The notes under the pieces were generated by a model, which saw only the letters and a program-made list of their open reading frames with translations, ran no database searches and had not been told where the DNA came from. The position numbers were made by a program, and so were the translations under genes. DNA of 64,000 nt. Origin: Haliscomenobacter sp041740695. GTDB taxonomy: Bacteria; Bacteroidota; Bacteroidia; Chitinophagales; Saprospiraceae. The DNA lies in contig NZ_JBGSLK010000093.1 in assembly GCF_041740695.1 (NCBI RefSeq), forward strand, positions 134,054-198,053. The letters are read 5' to 3'. Below are positions 12,001 to 20,300 of this stretch, piece after piece; position 1 is the stretch's first letter; each line of letters begins with the position of its first letter.

Positions 12001-14118
12001 TGCAAAAATAATTCCATTGTAAACGTATACATCATTGACTTGGTTACTACCCAAGCCATTGGCCGTAGTATAATTTACAAAACTTGTACCCCCATCAACC
12101 GAGATGGACAAACCATCACTTGTGGCGACATATACATTGGTGCCTTCGGCAAAAACGTCATTGAGCAAAACGCTACCCAAGCCATCCGCCGTTGTTCTGA
12201 CCGTACTAAAGGATGCGCCTGTATTGGTAGAAATGGCCAATCCACCCGTAAAGGTGGCCACATAAACCGTTGAACCAACCACGGCAACTCCCCTTAATGA
12301 ATTTTCTGGCAAGCCGTTTACCGTAGTTGTATTGGCAAAGCTGGTTCCATTGTTGCTGGATATCCCCAGACCTCCATCAGTGGCCGCAAAAATTCGGGTT
12401 CCGTCATAAAAAATGTCATTCACCAGGTCATTCACCAAACCGCTATTGGCATTCGTACGGCTGCTGAAAGATGTACCATTGTTGGTCGAAACTGCAACCC
12501 CCATTCCCGTGGCCAGATAAAGGTTCGTACCATTTTTGGCGATACCAAAGATGGCATTGGATCCCAAACCATCGGTAGTTGTACGGGTTACAAAGGGAAG
12601 GGTACCCACAAAAGCAGGCTGTTTTTGCCAGGCATAAGTGGGCGAAGCTGCACCTGTATTGGCTGTAAAAGTAGCCATGCCATTCAAACACAACAATTGA
12701 TCCAAAGGATTGGTCAGTGGGCGAAGACCAATAATGGTGTAATTTCCATAAATACAGCCTTCCACTGTGGGTGTACTCGCCACAAGTTTGATGCGGTAGC
12801 CAGTACCTCCAGCTTGAGTGTAAGGAATGACGGCCTGGATGTTGCCACTTAAAGCCGAACTTCTCAGGGTGCCAATGGTGGTCGGGGAGGCAAAACTGCC
12901 GCTGGCGTCACTCAATAAAATCGAATAAACGTTGCCTGCATTGATGACCTCATCACTGGGATACGAATAAGTTAAGGTAAGCCGTTGCCCTTGGCAAATC
13001 GTAGCATTGGCAACAGGCATGGTCATCAACTTACCACTCAAAATGGTGAAAGCGCTAGACTCAGTGCCAATTATGCTTGGATTATTGGCCACTACTCGTA
13101 CCTGATAACCGGTTCCATAACGGATTTCAGGGATGGTACCACTAATGGAACCATTGGAAGTTGCACTTACAGATCCGATATTGGTCGGTGAACCAAAGTT
13201 TCCAAAACGGTCGCTGAGCTGTAAGGTAAAAGTATTGGGGCTAATGAAAGGACAGTTTACGGTATATCCTACGCTAATGTTGTCTCCAGCGCAATATGGA
13301 TCAGACGGAGTTGGGTTACTCGTAGTAATGGTTCTGGTCAAAATGGTAAAAAACCCAGATGGAGAACCCGTTACACCAGGGCTATTGGCCACTACCCTTA
13401 CCCGGTAAGCATTACTACCCACAGCGGTTTCGGGAAGTGTACCAGTGACAGATCCACTGGTGGTGGAACTCACTGTCCCAATATTGGTAGGTGAGCCAAA
13501 ATTACCCGCTGCATCACTGAGCTGTAGTGTAAAGGTATTTGGACTGACAAAATTACAATTGACTGTATAATTTACACTGATTGAAGCACCTGGGCAATAT
13601 GGCCCAGCAGGGCTCGGGATTCCAGTAGTTATGATACGACTCAGTACCGTGAGGTTATTGCCATTGTCGTCATCACTAGCATTTAGGTGATTGGCTGCAG
13701 GGCTGGTCGATACCACTCTAACCCGGTATCCTGAACCCGAAGCCTGGAGATTAGGAATCGTAGCCGTAATGCTGCCCGCAGCGACCGAAGTCACCGACCC
13801 AATGACATTAGATGAATTGTTATTATCTGGAAAAAGACCAGATGCATCACTCAATTGAACCCGGAACTCGTTTCCTGCGGAGAAGACTCCCGTGATGGTA
13901 TAACTTACATTGAGGGTTTGCCCGGGGCATAAATTTGTGGAGGCAATATCGGTAGTTGTTATGGTTTGGCCATTGGCTAGGAATGCCCAAGCCAACATTC
14001 CTATTGAAAGGAGCCATATCCGATTAGGGATACGTATAACTTGATTCAATTGGCTAAAAAAAATCAAATAAGATGTGTGCCCCAAAGCACGGGTGCTTAG
14101 GTGTAAATATTTTTTCAT
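1..14118 (-). CDS. Giant T9SS-type surface adhesin with expanded GEVED repeats (3' end off window)
   Basis: The minus-strand frame is open from the ATG at 14118 to the window edge, 4,706 codons without a stop; the C-terminus is missing. It begins MKKYLHLSTRALG, has a hydrophobic signal segment ending near ANGQT, then four or five Ig-like 'CPGQTLNVSYT' domains (about nt 14000-12950). A propeller of repeats of the form IYAATDGGLSIS follows (12650-11640), then further Ig-like domains. A DYGDLP...DDEDG...DWNGDG...GEVED module is repeated 14 times (GEVED sites near 9470, 8915, 8328, 7766, 7185, 6627, 6056, 5497, 4926, 4364, 3785, 3243, 1857, 536), and SdrD-B-like domains (LGNLVWEDRNNNG, VGNTVFEDRDYDG, IGNLAWFDHD) lie between the last ones. 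The acidic DWNxDGxF loops suggest calcium binding. It is a paralog of the next gene upstream; alignment to it predicts about 1,900 more residues, ending in a T9SS sorting domain. Role inferred: adhesin or sheath protein. Confidence 0.93.
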   Translation of the reverse strand, partial: MKKYLHLSTRALGHTSYLIFFSQLNQVIRIPNRIWLLSIGMLAWAFLANGQTITTTDIASTNLCPGQTLNVSYTITGVFSAGNEFRVQLSDASGLFPDNNNSSNVIGSVTSVAAGSITATIPNLQASGSGYRVRVVSTSPAANHLNASDDDNGNNLTVLSRIITTGIPSPAGPYCPGASISVNYTVNCNFVSPNTFTLQLSDAAGNFGSPTNIGTVSSTTSGSVTGTLPETAVGSNAYRVRVVANSPGVTGSPSGFFTILTRTITTSNPTPSDPYCAGDNISVGYTVNCPFISPNTFTLQLSDRFGNFGSPTNIGSVSATSNGSISGTIPEIRYGTGYQVRVVANNPSIIGTESSAFTILSGKLMTMPVANATICQGQRLTLTYSYPSDEVINAGNVYSILLSDASGSFASPTTIGTLRSSALSGNIQAVIPYTQAGGTGYRIKLVASTPTVEGCIYGNYTIIGLRPLTNPLDQLLCLNGMATFTANTGAASPTYAWQKQPAFVGTLPFVTRTTTDGLGSNAIFGIAKNGTNLYLATGMGVAVSTNNGTSFSSRTNANSGLVNDLVNDIFYDGTRIFAATDGGLGISSNNGTSFANTTTVNGLPENSLRGVAVVGSTVYVATFTGGLAISTNTGASFSTVRTTADGLGSVLLNDVFAEGTNVYVATSDGLSISVDGGTSFVNYTTANGLGSNQVNDVYVYNGIIFAATNSGVSYSTNGGVSFTNITAGLGGIKVREVFVATDRIYAATDGGLSVSNLGSSSFTNYISGLGSTSVFSVLFSGTTLYAGTVGGLSITDYANPMGLSTGGNIVASGNMLNINGILPTDALSRYQVVVSSGGCSATSSMARLADIPPALTSSNLSKFDPTTCGGSDGKFTLNGLIPSTKYVLTYTYTGLYGPLAGSPESGDTITTATDGSITVNFLFAGVYSNIKVASLLDVNCTSPLVPLSIELFDPPKPSIPVGAADPVCAGTNIIINLTPNGLGTDEEYVWFVDANGNLNANPSVTQTDTYSPVAIPIVNGSFFVSKRDRVTLCKSDTIEIPYTIIPNPAITLQGTTNTTSDGGSDGSITIQGLAANTSYLLNYSGPSTGTPASATTTMSNGLGRITISGLARGAYNGISVTTTGATQCVSNPLNSVIIFDPSDLVPPVDPIGGSALQTEEEVWGDTGGYFQYSSNPASCVGNSVHFDDQAHAIAVGRIRQPKATPTGNNTVNDKIEMRGWVQFDLAGTIPPNAYIEKVEYRPKSLTGPWDMVCEVPVQSATGDIQFDVTQVKKANYGPYPLGFNQTAFDDIFNEKYNDFTISGDATGPWTDLGPQGILDVQSSLQGDGLFQIGLSLSGNDFDIPVYQFHGIVFAPSEEHDIRVTYHLRDFGDLNEPRYATDISGGLVGPSHRIDSIDINPSPSITNRQPSLYIGTTPPDAEYNGLPSNLANRDDNTDQDDESLAITNFTNASTNNVLIAGQSIAFTVPGRNNLPTTANLVVFIDWNGDGVFQNTGERFSRTVAASANFNEVFNFNIPTNSQSDSIGVRVRLTSAAIFDAYGPAPDGEVEDFVVEVKALDFGDLPDPSAGLGIDNYQTRLQDNGARHAQSVTPLVYLGSSIDTEADGEPSSLADGDDKNNINVDDEDGIVFLTSPLTPGQPATIQFTGTNNSANQATLYLYADFNNDGINSLLPVAFTVPANAVVAANAGTVTRNLTFTLPLNAAYGGDKVIFRFRFNTGANPTANGLALDGEVEDYISSDDLLVYDWGDLPEPLYTTDDSGGTVGPSHRIRAIDIDPSAGGVNYQNALSIGATTPDAEISGQADATASGDDNALSPDDEDLSPSNFTNPATGNRLIAGNTITLTIPYTNRYPTPANLIVFLDWNGDGDFVDAQERIDTLVPANTIGGTMVIPNIPIAALNNASNVGVRVRLTTGAVFDAFGPAPDGEVEDFFVTVYGYDYGDLPDAAAGVATGNYETIFALNGTRGPRHLVDQRLKIGNTIDAEGDGQAQINAVGDDINGIDDEDGVIQPDSVVRGKPARFKVFVTNNTAANAYLVGFVDWNDDGSFEDASPNQKSGPITIAPGTSGYYDVIFSVPNVPNPLPERVAARFRLSNENTAVTFSTGPAQGLATDIYGEVEDTYVNIVGYDWGDLTEPRYITDNEGGQPGPSHKIYAIDHDNNPATLALTSLYIGATAPDAEQEGQANQAASGDDNNGVNDEDLTVANFISPITLAPAPLVTSEPIRLRVPVVNNFPSKAATLWVFIDWNGDGSFTGPQETSFKSVAGAFTGNVDFDYTIPNIVNPDSIGVRVRLTTGQILDAYGQAPDGEVEDFMVELKAEDFGDLPDPTAGLGVNNFQTRRADDGARHAVPVNKLVYLGNATDTESDGVPSSLAVGDDQNNPNLNDEDGITFLTSPLIPGQPVTIQFTATNNSASPATLYLYADFNNDGVNSLLPITFTVPADAVIAANGGTVTRQLTFPFPLNAQYGGDQAFFRFRFTTQVNPGTFGLASDGEVEDYQRPVLVYDWADLAEPRYITDAKGGIVGPSHRINAIDTDPTSGINYQNSLYIGTTSPDAEVEGQPNQASTGDDNTYLDDEDLSKTNFIHPSLLTPYPLIASEPILFRVPVDNNNPSKAATLWVFIDWNGDGIFTGPQETTSKTVAAAFSGNVDFSYTVPNIAKPDSIGVRVRLTTGNIIDAYGQAPDGEVEDFMMELQSEDFGDLPDPTAGLGVNNYQTRRADDGARHAVPVNRLVYLGNATDTEADGVPSALATGDDLNNININDEDGITFITSPLVPGQPVTVQFTATNISASPATLYLYADFNNDGVNSLLPITFTVPADAVIAANAGTVSRQLTFPLPLNAQYGGDVAFFRFRLSTQANPGTFGLAQDGEIEDYIKPVLVYDWADLPEPLFNTDAIGGTPGPSHRIGAIDIDPSSTTANYQNTLFIGATSPDAEKDAQPDANASGDDNNYIDDEDLGQTNFTNPATGDRLIAGNTITLTIPYTNRLARNANMIVLLDWNGDGDFIDLQERVELPAPPAVGSTLVFNNIPIPALDNALRVGVRIRLTTGTVVDANGPAPDGEVEDFFVTVFGFDYADLPDVAPGTGTGNYETIFALNGTRGPRHLIDQNLRIGNTIDAEGDGQPQFNAFGDDINGIDDEDGVVPPDSIVRGKPARFQVFVTNKTSSDAYLMGFVDWNNDGSFEDGYQNQKSGPDTIPPGFSGYYEVLFNVPTEPNPLPNRVASRFRLSNESVSVQLSTGPAQGLLTDIYGEVEDLYVNIVGYDWGDLVEPRYITDNEGGQPGPSHKIYAIDLDGDGSNPPVTSLYIGATAPDAENEGQPNQAASGDDFNGFNDEDLTIANFIDPTTLAPYPLIAGEPIRLRVPVVNNFPAKTATLWAFIDWNGDGIFTGPKETSFKTVPAAFTGNIDFDYIIPNIGISDSIGVRIRLTSGEILDAYGQAPDGEVEDFMVELQTEEFGDLPDATVGIGPNDFQTLRARNGARHAVPVHPLVILGTVVDTEPDGQPSAKGDGDDLNRLPDDEDGIVFLTPLAPGNPAKIAFTASNASASGAILHIYADWNNDGTLDPVTTTTLPANAAAIAQVVTFNVPANATFDEGKVFFRFRLTSDAIFNAAPSPNGLALDGEVEDYVIPVFKLGNLVWEDRNNNGLQDASEINLGIQNVRVILRFGGIVPFTGVCDSVNQNTNTNPNTLAVNGGSDLIQDYVLQTYTDANGVYGFTGMIEGIYQIIALDTFGLTPTRFDHIKNVTEEDLDSDGKPLNNPWDYVSGERRQSKSQQIKFKADQIGTDEEGILDQGNPQLLDPNAVGVFPDNRVEQRIDFGYVGLDLGDLAETTNIPAGDPSNTNFITTENGTKPEGPKHIVTPDLRLGNCQDVEWLGQPDQDAGAEFKPGPDSGGDDPIANFSNYPNFPYDPSQGRRWPFHEAANTCGDDEDGIRFLTPMIAGYNAMISVKYKAKNNFDGPDAFLHAWMDWNGDGNFDDAAGNIDANEHIIFSLLDGKPTVLEPNTQAVQLEMEYLTSAADSITLTFKVPANVAYNNGNILSRFRISYDPRLGPNGILAANLNFPDPQPGARNSQVPGGVIPYGEVEDYFISLSKVGNTVFEDRDYDGFQDLLEPGIKNVPIKLQFAGADGILNSGDPYEFTYHDTTDANGRYFFCGLIGNVDPSGIPNPVYQLIVSDPAGMTATFNNPNPSDDACIDDNSNGDDLLIDNRITTDTFTITNPMMLCLDENAPRNDVGGLVAGNNRPPSPDALNNFPDNQYDETRDFGYTGFDYGDLPIASVLPGSNYLTLRDSMNALFNNKFGPRHAIQPRLYLGKGVDGELNGKPDADAGSKAGGDDDDQGAFKKGITADDETGVRLLSPLLPGEFAYIKVNYTSQDTSAGGYVNRTAYLDAFIDWNGNGVMDIPAEKIEFTHQSTSANAPLTTNNVADITDTRTATLPATGANGVDSTILAFRVPTTAVFDSGTVFMRFRLGWTNYAASFPNAFPNGLGADNNNFHMSVSPYIKAYEPFVDATGNTGRYPYPQGEVEDYAIPVAKIGNLAWFDHDVFGDQDANEDVVDSLHLVLIWGGVNGTTGAFDTVGYQTSLSSLGSITDILYNRTIAPPSVGTYAPGALVKSGISPSADSGLYSFRGLIPGIYYVLPMKYFATDSASFVNAWPKHRVVTLQDNPGVSDGQDSDGLTSGVSGTSRGPGAFVKILDGNSRQPEV
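3240..9500 (-). repeat. Intragenic tandem GEVED module array with nested duplications
   Basis: Twelve GEVED modules are spaced 540-590 bp apart. By the residues after GEVED the first eleven fall into four kinds: P (DFGDLP type, sites 9470, 7185, 6056, 3785), Q (LVYDW type, 8915, 6627, 5497), R (FFVTV type, 8328, 4926) and S (YVNIVGYDW type, 7766, 4364). The protein order is P-Q-R-S-P-Q-P-Q-R-S-P, followed by a final module leading into SdrD-B domains. The P-Q pair recurs with a period near 1.13 kb and the R-S-P block with a period of 3.40 kb. DNA similarity between copies is high, for example 5660-5800 against 6800-6930. One copy reads GEIED. Confidence 0.85.
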
Positions 14119-14207
14119 GAGAATGAAAATTGTAGCGTAAAAGTGTATTTGTATTGAAAAAAACTGAAGCTAGGTTGCTTTACTCATCAAAGTAATTAGG
14201 TCGAATC

Positions 14208-14215
14208 CAAAGATA
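14208..14215 (-). promoter_or_regulatory. Bacteroidota -7 element upstream of the first giant gene
   Basis: On the minus strand this reads TATCTTTG, matching the Bacteroidota consensus TAnnTTTG, about 90 bp before the ATG at 14118. A clear -33 TTG at the usual distance was not found. A promoter here fits the strong terminator just upstream, which would separate this gene from the preceding giant gene. Confidence 0.5.
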
Positions 14216-14267
14216 GGGTATCAAGTTAGGACAGATATGATTTTCTATGTTAAGTTTTTGTTTTTAA

Positions 14268-14306
14268 TAAAAAAAACGCCGCCTAAAGTTTCCCTTAGGC
14301 GGCGTT
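14268..14306 (-). terminator. Rho-independent terminator after the second giant gene
   Basis: A perfect 12-bp stem (AACGCCGCCTAA / TTAGGCGGCGTT, 14275-14306) with an 8-nt loop is followed on the minus strand by a run of T. It lies 35 bp past the stop codon at 14341, so transcription of the upstream cluster probably ends here. Confidence 0.9.
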
Positions 14307-14340
14307 GACTTACAATTCTGAATGTCCTGCTAATTCAAAA

Positions 14341-17300
14341 TTAACGGTTCAAAAGAATCATCTTCTTCGTATCGGTGAAGTCAGCGGTTTCGAGGGTGTA
14401 GTACAACACGCCGCTGGCTCTCAAATCAGCTTGCTTCAGAATGACCTTGTTTTCGCCTTTGACATAGTTGCCTTCCAGGCGGTAAACCAAACTTCCTTTG
14501 GTATCGCGGATGGTCAAAGTGCCCTTGGCGGCCTTCGGAAGGTAGAACCCGATGAGGGTTTCATCCTGGAAGGGGTTAGGGGTATTCTGGCGCAGTACCG
14601 CAAAATCTTGAGTGACATCGGCACCAAAGCTGAGCTTGACACCGATGGCTTCATTTTGCTTATCGTAGGCTTCAGCAGTGGTGAGTCGGCTGGAGATGTT
14701 CAACACCTCACTCAACTTCACCCCAACTTTGGCTTTCAATTTCAAGGTAAACAACACCTCATTGCCAGCGGCATTGAGGCCGCTGCTGAGGTTCCAGCTA
14801 GTGGTAATCATTCCCTTGTCTTTGAAGATCCCAAAGTTATCGGCCTTGGCTACTCCATATTCAATGCCTTCCAACTCGACTGCATTCAGGTCGTAGTTCA
14901 GCGTAAACTGGTAACCCTGGATGTTTTGCAAGTCTTTGGCGCGGATGGCAATGTTGTATTGAGCGTTGGCCTTCATGGCTACTTCTTCCGTGTTCAACAG
15001 CATCGTGCGGTCGGAACGGATTTCGGTAGCGGCTAGTCCAGTGGTGGTAGCTGCATTGCCATTGACATCGCCCATTTTGACAGCGATGAAGTCGGCTTTG
15101 ACATTACCCGCCAAGTCGTTGACGTTGACTACCTCTGGATACTCAGCCGTGAATGGGTTTTGAGCATCCGGGAACTTGTAGGTCGCATCGACGAACTTCC
15201 AGCTTGGTACATTATTGAACTTGGTATCGAGTTGCAAGATCAACTTGCGAATCTGAATCATGTCCAGTGTACTGATGGACTTGGAGTTGTTAACGTCAGC
15301 AGCAATCATGCGATATGGGCCTTCGAGCGGCTTAACCCCGAGGATGTGCTTCTGGATCAAGACGAGGTCGAAGGTAGATACCCCATTGAGGTGGTCTTTA
15401 TCCATTTGAGCACTTACACTGAAGTCACTTCCTTTCACCAACTGGTTGAAGGTGAAGGTACCTACCGCAGGTGTATTGTACTTCATGGTTGCAGCACCAC
15501 TCAAATCTACTTGTACACCCAAGACTGGTTCTGCTTCATCGGTGGTGATCAAACCAGAGATGCTACCCAGGTCTACGTTGCCCGAACCTCCGCAAACTTT
15601 GCGGTTGTCCTGTACTTCTATAAATGTTACACAGAAGTCGTGGTTACCAGCATTATCCCAGGCATGGAGTTCAACCAGGATGTTTTTGCCAGCATCAGCA
15701 CAATTTAGCGGCAAGCTAGTTTGAGCCTCAACTACTGGGCTACCCACCCGGTTGATGGAGTACTTGGTGACCAGTTTTGCACCTGCTGCATTGGTTTCAG
15801 TACCCTGGCCGTTGCAATCGTAGATTTTGGAAGCTACGAAGTCGGAAGCCCACACGGTCATCATACCCGCACCAGCGCCATCAGGCATCAATTCAGTACT
15901 CAAGCCATTGATACAAATTGGAGCCGGAGCCTTGCAGTCTTCGACGGTGAAAGGAATCCGAGTGGCGTCACTCAGGTTACCACACTCGTCGCGTACCACC
16001 ACGATCAGGTCATGTTTGCCTTGTGGCAAGTTGCTGACGTTGATCTCGAATTGACCGTTGCCCAATGCTTTGGTACTCCAACGTGGAGTAGCGTACAGAA
16101 TCATGCTACCTGTATTCAGGGTCTGGAACGGAGCAATCATCAAGTATTGGGTTTCGAGGGTCACCTCGTTGGTACAGTTGTCGGTACCAGTTACGACCAT
16201 CTTGATATTGGCCAGGCAGTCGCCACCTTCGCGGATACAGAACTTGGCTGGATCCCCTGTTACCACTGGTTTCACTTCATCGTATACTTTGATGATCTGA
16301 GTGTACATGAAGGAATGGTAGAACTCACCTACCGGCAAACCATAAGGATTATCCTGGAAGGCTTGCTCACAGAATGGTGGAACAAAAGCTTCGTCGTTAC
16401 CAGTTGCTACTTTGCCATCGCCCAAGCTACCTTCTTCTGGTGTCTCGTTCAAGGACAGGTAGAACTCTTCACGTTGGTCCTGGTTTTTGTCGCGAACCAA
16501 TACGTAGATTGGCGTTTTGCCGTATCCATTGTAAGCGCGATCGACGACATAAACGCTGCCTTCAGTCATTGGATCACCACAACGATCATCGTAAGCACAC
16601 CAGTCGATGACGGTGTAGGTACGGAAGATTTTGTAGCACTCATCATCGGAAGCATCGTAGCGCTTATCGCTAACGTTGACCGCGAGGATGTCACAACCCA
16701 ATTCTTTGACAAAGGCGGTATCAATCACTGGTACTTTGCAGTCGCGTTGATCTACGTCTTTAGGGAAGCAGATGTTGTATTCTCGTACTGGCAGTACCCG
16801 GATGATTTGTCTGCAAGTAGTGGTGATTGGACCATGAGCCGTTTGTTTGGTCAATACCCAAATCCGTTCAATGGTACCTGCGCCACACTTCAGGCGTTTC
16901 ACCGTACTGTATGCTGTATCTGCCTGGACACAAACTGCGCCACTATTGATGATTACATCACCAAATACTTTAGCAGAAAGAACCTTGTCGTCAATGATTC
17001 CAATGCTCTTATCGGTGCAGTAGATGCTAACTTCCCAAGGAGCAAGACACTGAATTGGCGTTTTGTCGTCTACCTGGATGTTATTCCAGCAGAAGTTGCG
17101 GTTGCCAAATTTGTCCTGACCCCACAATTCAACCATTAGCGCACTTCCATCACAGCAGAAGAATGGAACGGTATCCATCAATGGCGTCATGATCATGCCC
17201 AATCCATTACCAGCTGCTGGTGGATTCTTCGTGAAGTATTCACCAATGGTAAAGTATTCTTCGATTTGCGGAGTTCCGTTGCTGTTGAGGTCGATGTAAT

Positions 17301-20300
17301 CGTAATCGTCAGCTTTGCCATTGTTATTCAGGTCAAGTAGCCCTTTAGATGGATCATAAGGATCAAGCTTGCCATTCTTATTGGCGTCAACTACACGTGG
17401 GAATTTCAACATCGTTGCTATGCAGGCATCGCTAACAGGACGGCGTACTTTCACCCACATCAACTTACAGTTGTCCCAGCTACCTTCGTCCAGATCTTTA
17501 GCAGCTACAAAGCCGTTGCCCTGGTTGTCGAGGGTAATGTTCAACTTGTCGTCGCACTTCATTACTGGCGAAATCTTATCTACAATGCGAACAGGGATCC
17601 AAACAACACTGTCCTGATAACATGCATCGTAAACCCGTACTTCTACAAACCAGTCGCCGAGAATTGGCACCCCTGATACGGTGTAACCTTTCGCACAGTC
17701 TCCAGTTACTTTCACACCTGGATCAGTTTTGAGCACGAATACACCAGTGGGGCGCTCATCCAAGTCAAGGATGGCTACACGCTCGACTACGCGGATTTCG
17801 TAGCACCAGTCACTTTGCTCAATTACATTGAAGCTAGAACGGTTAAAGATAAATCCACCCGTGCAATCCATTGGACCCGTAGAGAATTCCAGTACATCAT
17901 CTGGATCGTAAGTTGCGGTAGCTGTTTTTGGATTGGCTTGAGGTGCACCAGTATAGGCACCTACTTTGCCATCTTTATCAACATCTAGTGCAGTGATGAT
18001 TGGTCTTTCACTGTCACCTACAATGATGGTCTGTTGCCAGGTATAGCGGTCACCATTCCAAACGCTTTCAGCATAACAACCATTGTTGGTTTCTGGCTGC
18101 ATCAAGTAGTTTGGATAAGCAGTTCCGGTTCCATAACACCAGTCGAAGATTGACCAGGTACGGATGATCTTCTTGCCACACAAGCCTTGGCCAGTAGAGA
18201 AAGAAACTTCATCCGTGTAGTTAAAGGCAAAACCACAGTAGTCTTTTCCAGTGAGGTAAACCTTCTTGCCTGCACCATTAATGTAGTAAGGCACACTTTC
18301 AGCGATGTTGTATTTCTTACCCGCCAAATCAGCAGGTAGAATCAAATTGTCTCCTTTCGCTTTGTCATTCGGCACTTCAATTTTGCACAAAGGCAATTTG
18401 ATGACTGGACGGTAGATGTTGATCAACTGGCTGCAATTTGCCTTGTTGCCCATCAGGTCTATGAAAGAGAATGTACGGCGAATCTGCGCGTAGATGTAAC
18501 CCTGAGCAGCAGATGCGTTGCAATCGGCAAAGTATTCAATTTCGTCCTTAACGTTTTCCAGTCTTGGATCACCACAAGCATCAGTAGCAGTAGCTACACC
18601 AGTGTAGTAAGCGTAAAGGCTATCCTTCCAAGATTTGGTCACATTGTAGATGCTATCTACATCCGAGCATACAAAAGTGTACGTTCCAACGATCTTGTTC
18701 TTGGAGTTCAACTTGCGTGAAGTATTCGGTGGACAAGTCACTACAGGTGGAATCTTATCCACAAAGATGATTGGGCCCCAGATTATATTACAATGGTTGG
18801 CAACACTTCTCACTTTGTAGATCAAGGTACGATCCCGATACTTCTTCACGTCAAATGGAACACGATCTACCGAAGCCCAGAGGGTTTCTTCTGTCCACTT
18901 GTCCTGAATGATTACCCGGTAGTAACTACCCATTGGGTACTTGTCAAAACCACATATCTTTTTGAAGTTGGGCACCAACAGATCTGCATTTACTACAGCT
19001 TCACAGTTGGCATCCAATGCAATTTCAAATTCTTTGTAACCACTGTTCCACTTCGTCTTGATCCAGCAAGAGTCGTTCATGATGGCCTTGTCGTCCTCGT
19101 CTTCGTATTTATCGCGGCCAGTTACGTTTGGAGAAACGTAAGGCAGTTGATAATCACCTTTCAATCCACGATCAGCAACCATACCCTCGAAGAGGATACC
19201 ATCACCACCATCAGGATAGGTCAAACCAGCCATTGGCATTGGATCGTCGTACTCATCAGTAGAGTCGAATACTACGATTGACTTGCCAAAACGGGGGTGG
19301 AAGAAACGGAAGTCAGTCAGTGGCCGCTTGTTGCCATTTGATTTGTCGAAACCAATGGCACGTGCAGTGACGGAGGCAGACAACATCCATGGATACGCTC
19401 CGTCCTTAGTTGGATCAATTTCGAACTCAATTTGTACGCACAAGATTGAATCACCACGCAGCAAGAAGTTAGCATTTTCGGAGGTTGGCACCAACAACTT
19501 GGTATCTGTAGTACCGTTGTAGTTGGGGTTCACCACCAGCAAATCCTTCGGCTTGGCGTTGACCGCAGTTTTGAAATTAACCAGAGAAGACTTTCTGATC
19601 TTCTGATGTGGCAAATTGGTCACAAAAGCGCTGTCTACAATGGTCACAATTGGCTTGGAAGCCGTGTACAATGCAGGGCCGTAAGCATCCAGCAGGTTGA
19701 AGAACATCTGGAAGCTATCGAGTGGCACTTCTTGTGGGTTTTTCACACACAAGTGCGTAATCACGTTGAAGTTGCCGCAAATTTGGCTGGTTGGGAAGTT
19801 CACCCCAACGATGTCCATACTTGCTTCTACGTTTGGCTCGTCTACCCAACCGATGTCCACCGTCTTGTCCCACTGGTTGTCAGGGAAGAAGGCTGGAGTA
19901 AATGGATTGGCATTGTCGTCAGCGTCACGTTTGCCGTTTTCAATGGCATCATTGGCCCGCAACTCAGCACCAGAACCACCTTCACGTGCATCATTGATTG
20001 GATTTGGCGCGGCGAACAGCGGACGATCATTGACACATACTTCAGGTTGGCGGGCGTTGCCATCGGTGATTTTTACAAAAGCACCTGGGCCACGACTTGT
20101 TCCTCCTACCCCTGAGGTCCGGCCATCGCTATCCTGGCCATCACTTACTCCTGGATTGTCCTGGAGGGTCACTACCCGGTGCTTAGGCCAAGCATTTACG
20201 AAGCTGGCACTATCCGTAGCAAAGTATTTCATCGGCAACACGTAGTAGATACCAGGGATCAAACCGCGGAAGGAATACAATCCGCTGTCGGCTGCTGGAG

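Noticed and set aside
14305..15036. 243-codon plus-strand frame over the 3' end of giant gene 2
   Set aside because: It is antisense to the dockerin, cohesin-like and T9SS domains, which are well supported.
15721..17139. 472-codon open frame on the plus strand inside the giant gene
   Set aside because: It is antisense to a frame with clear HYR and T9SS domains. It has no recognisable domain, and its length follows from the codon bias of the real gene.
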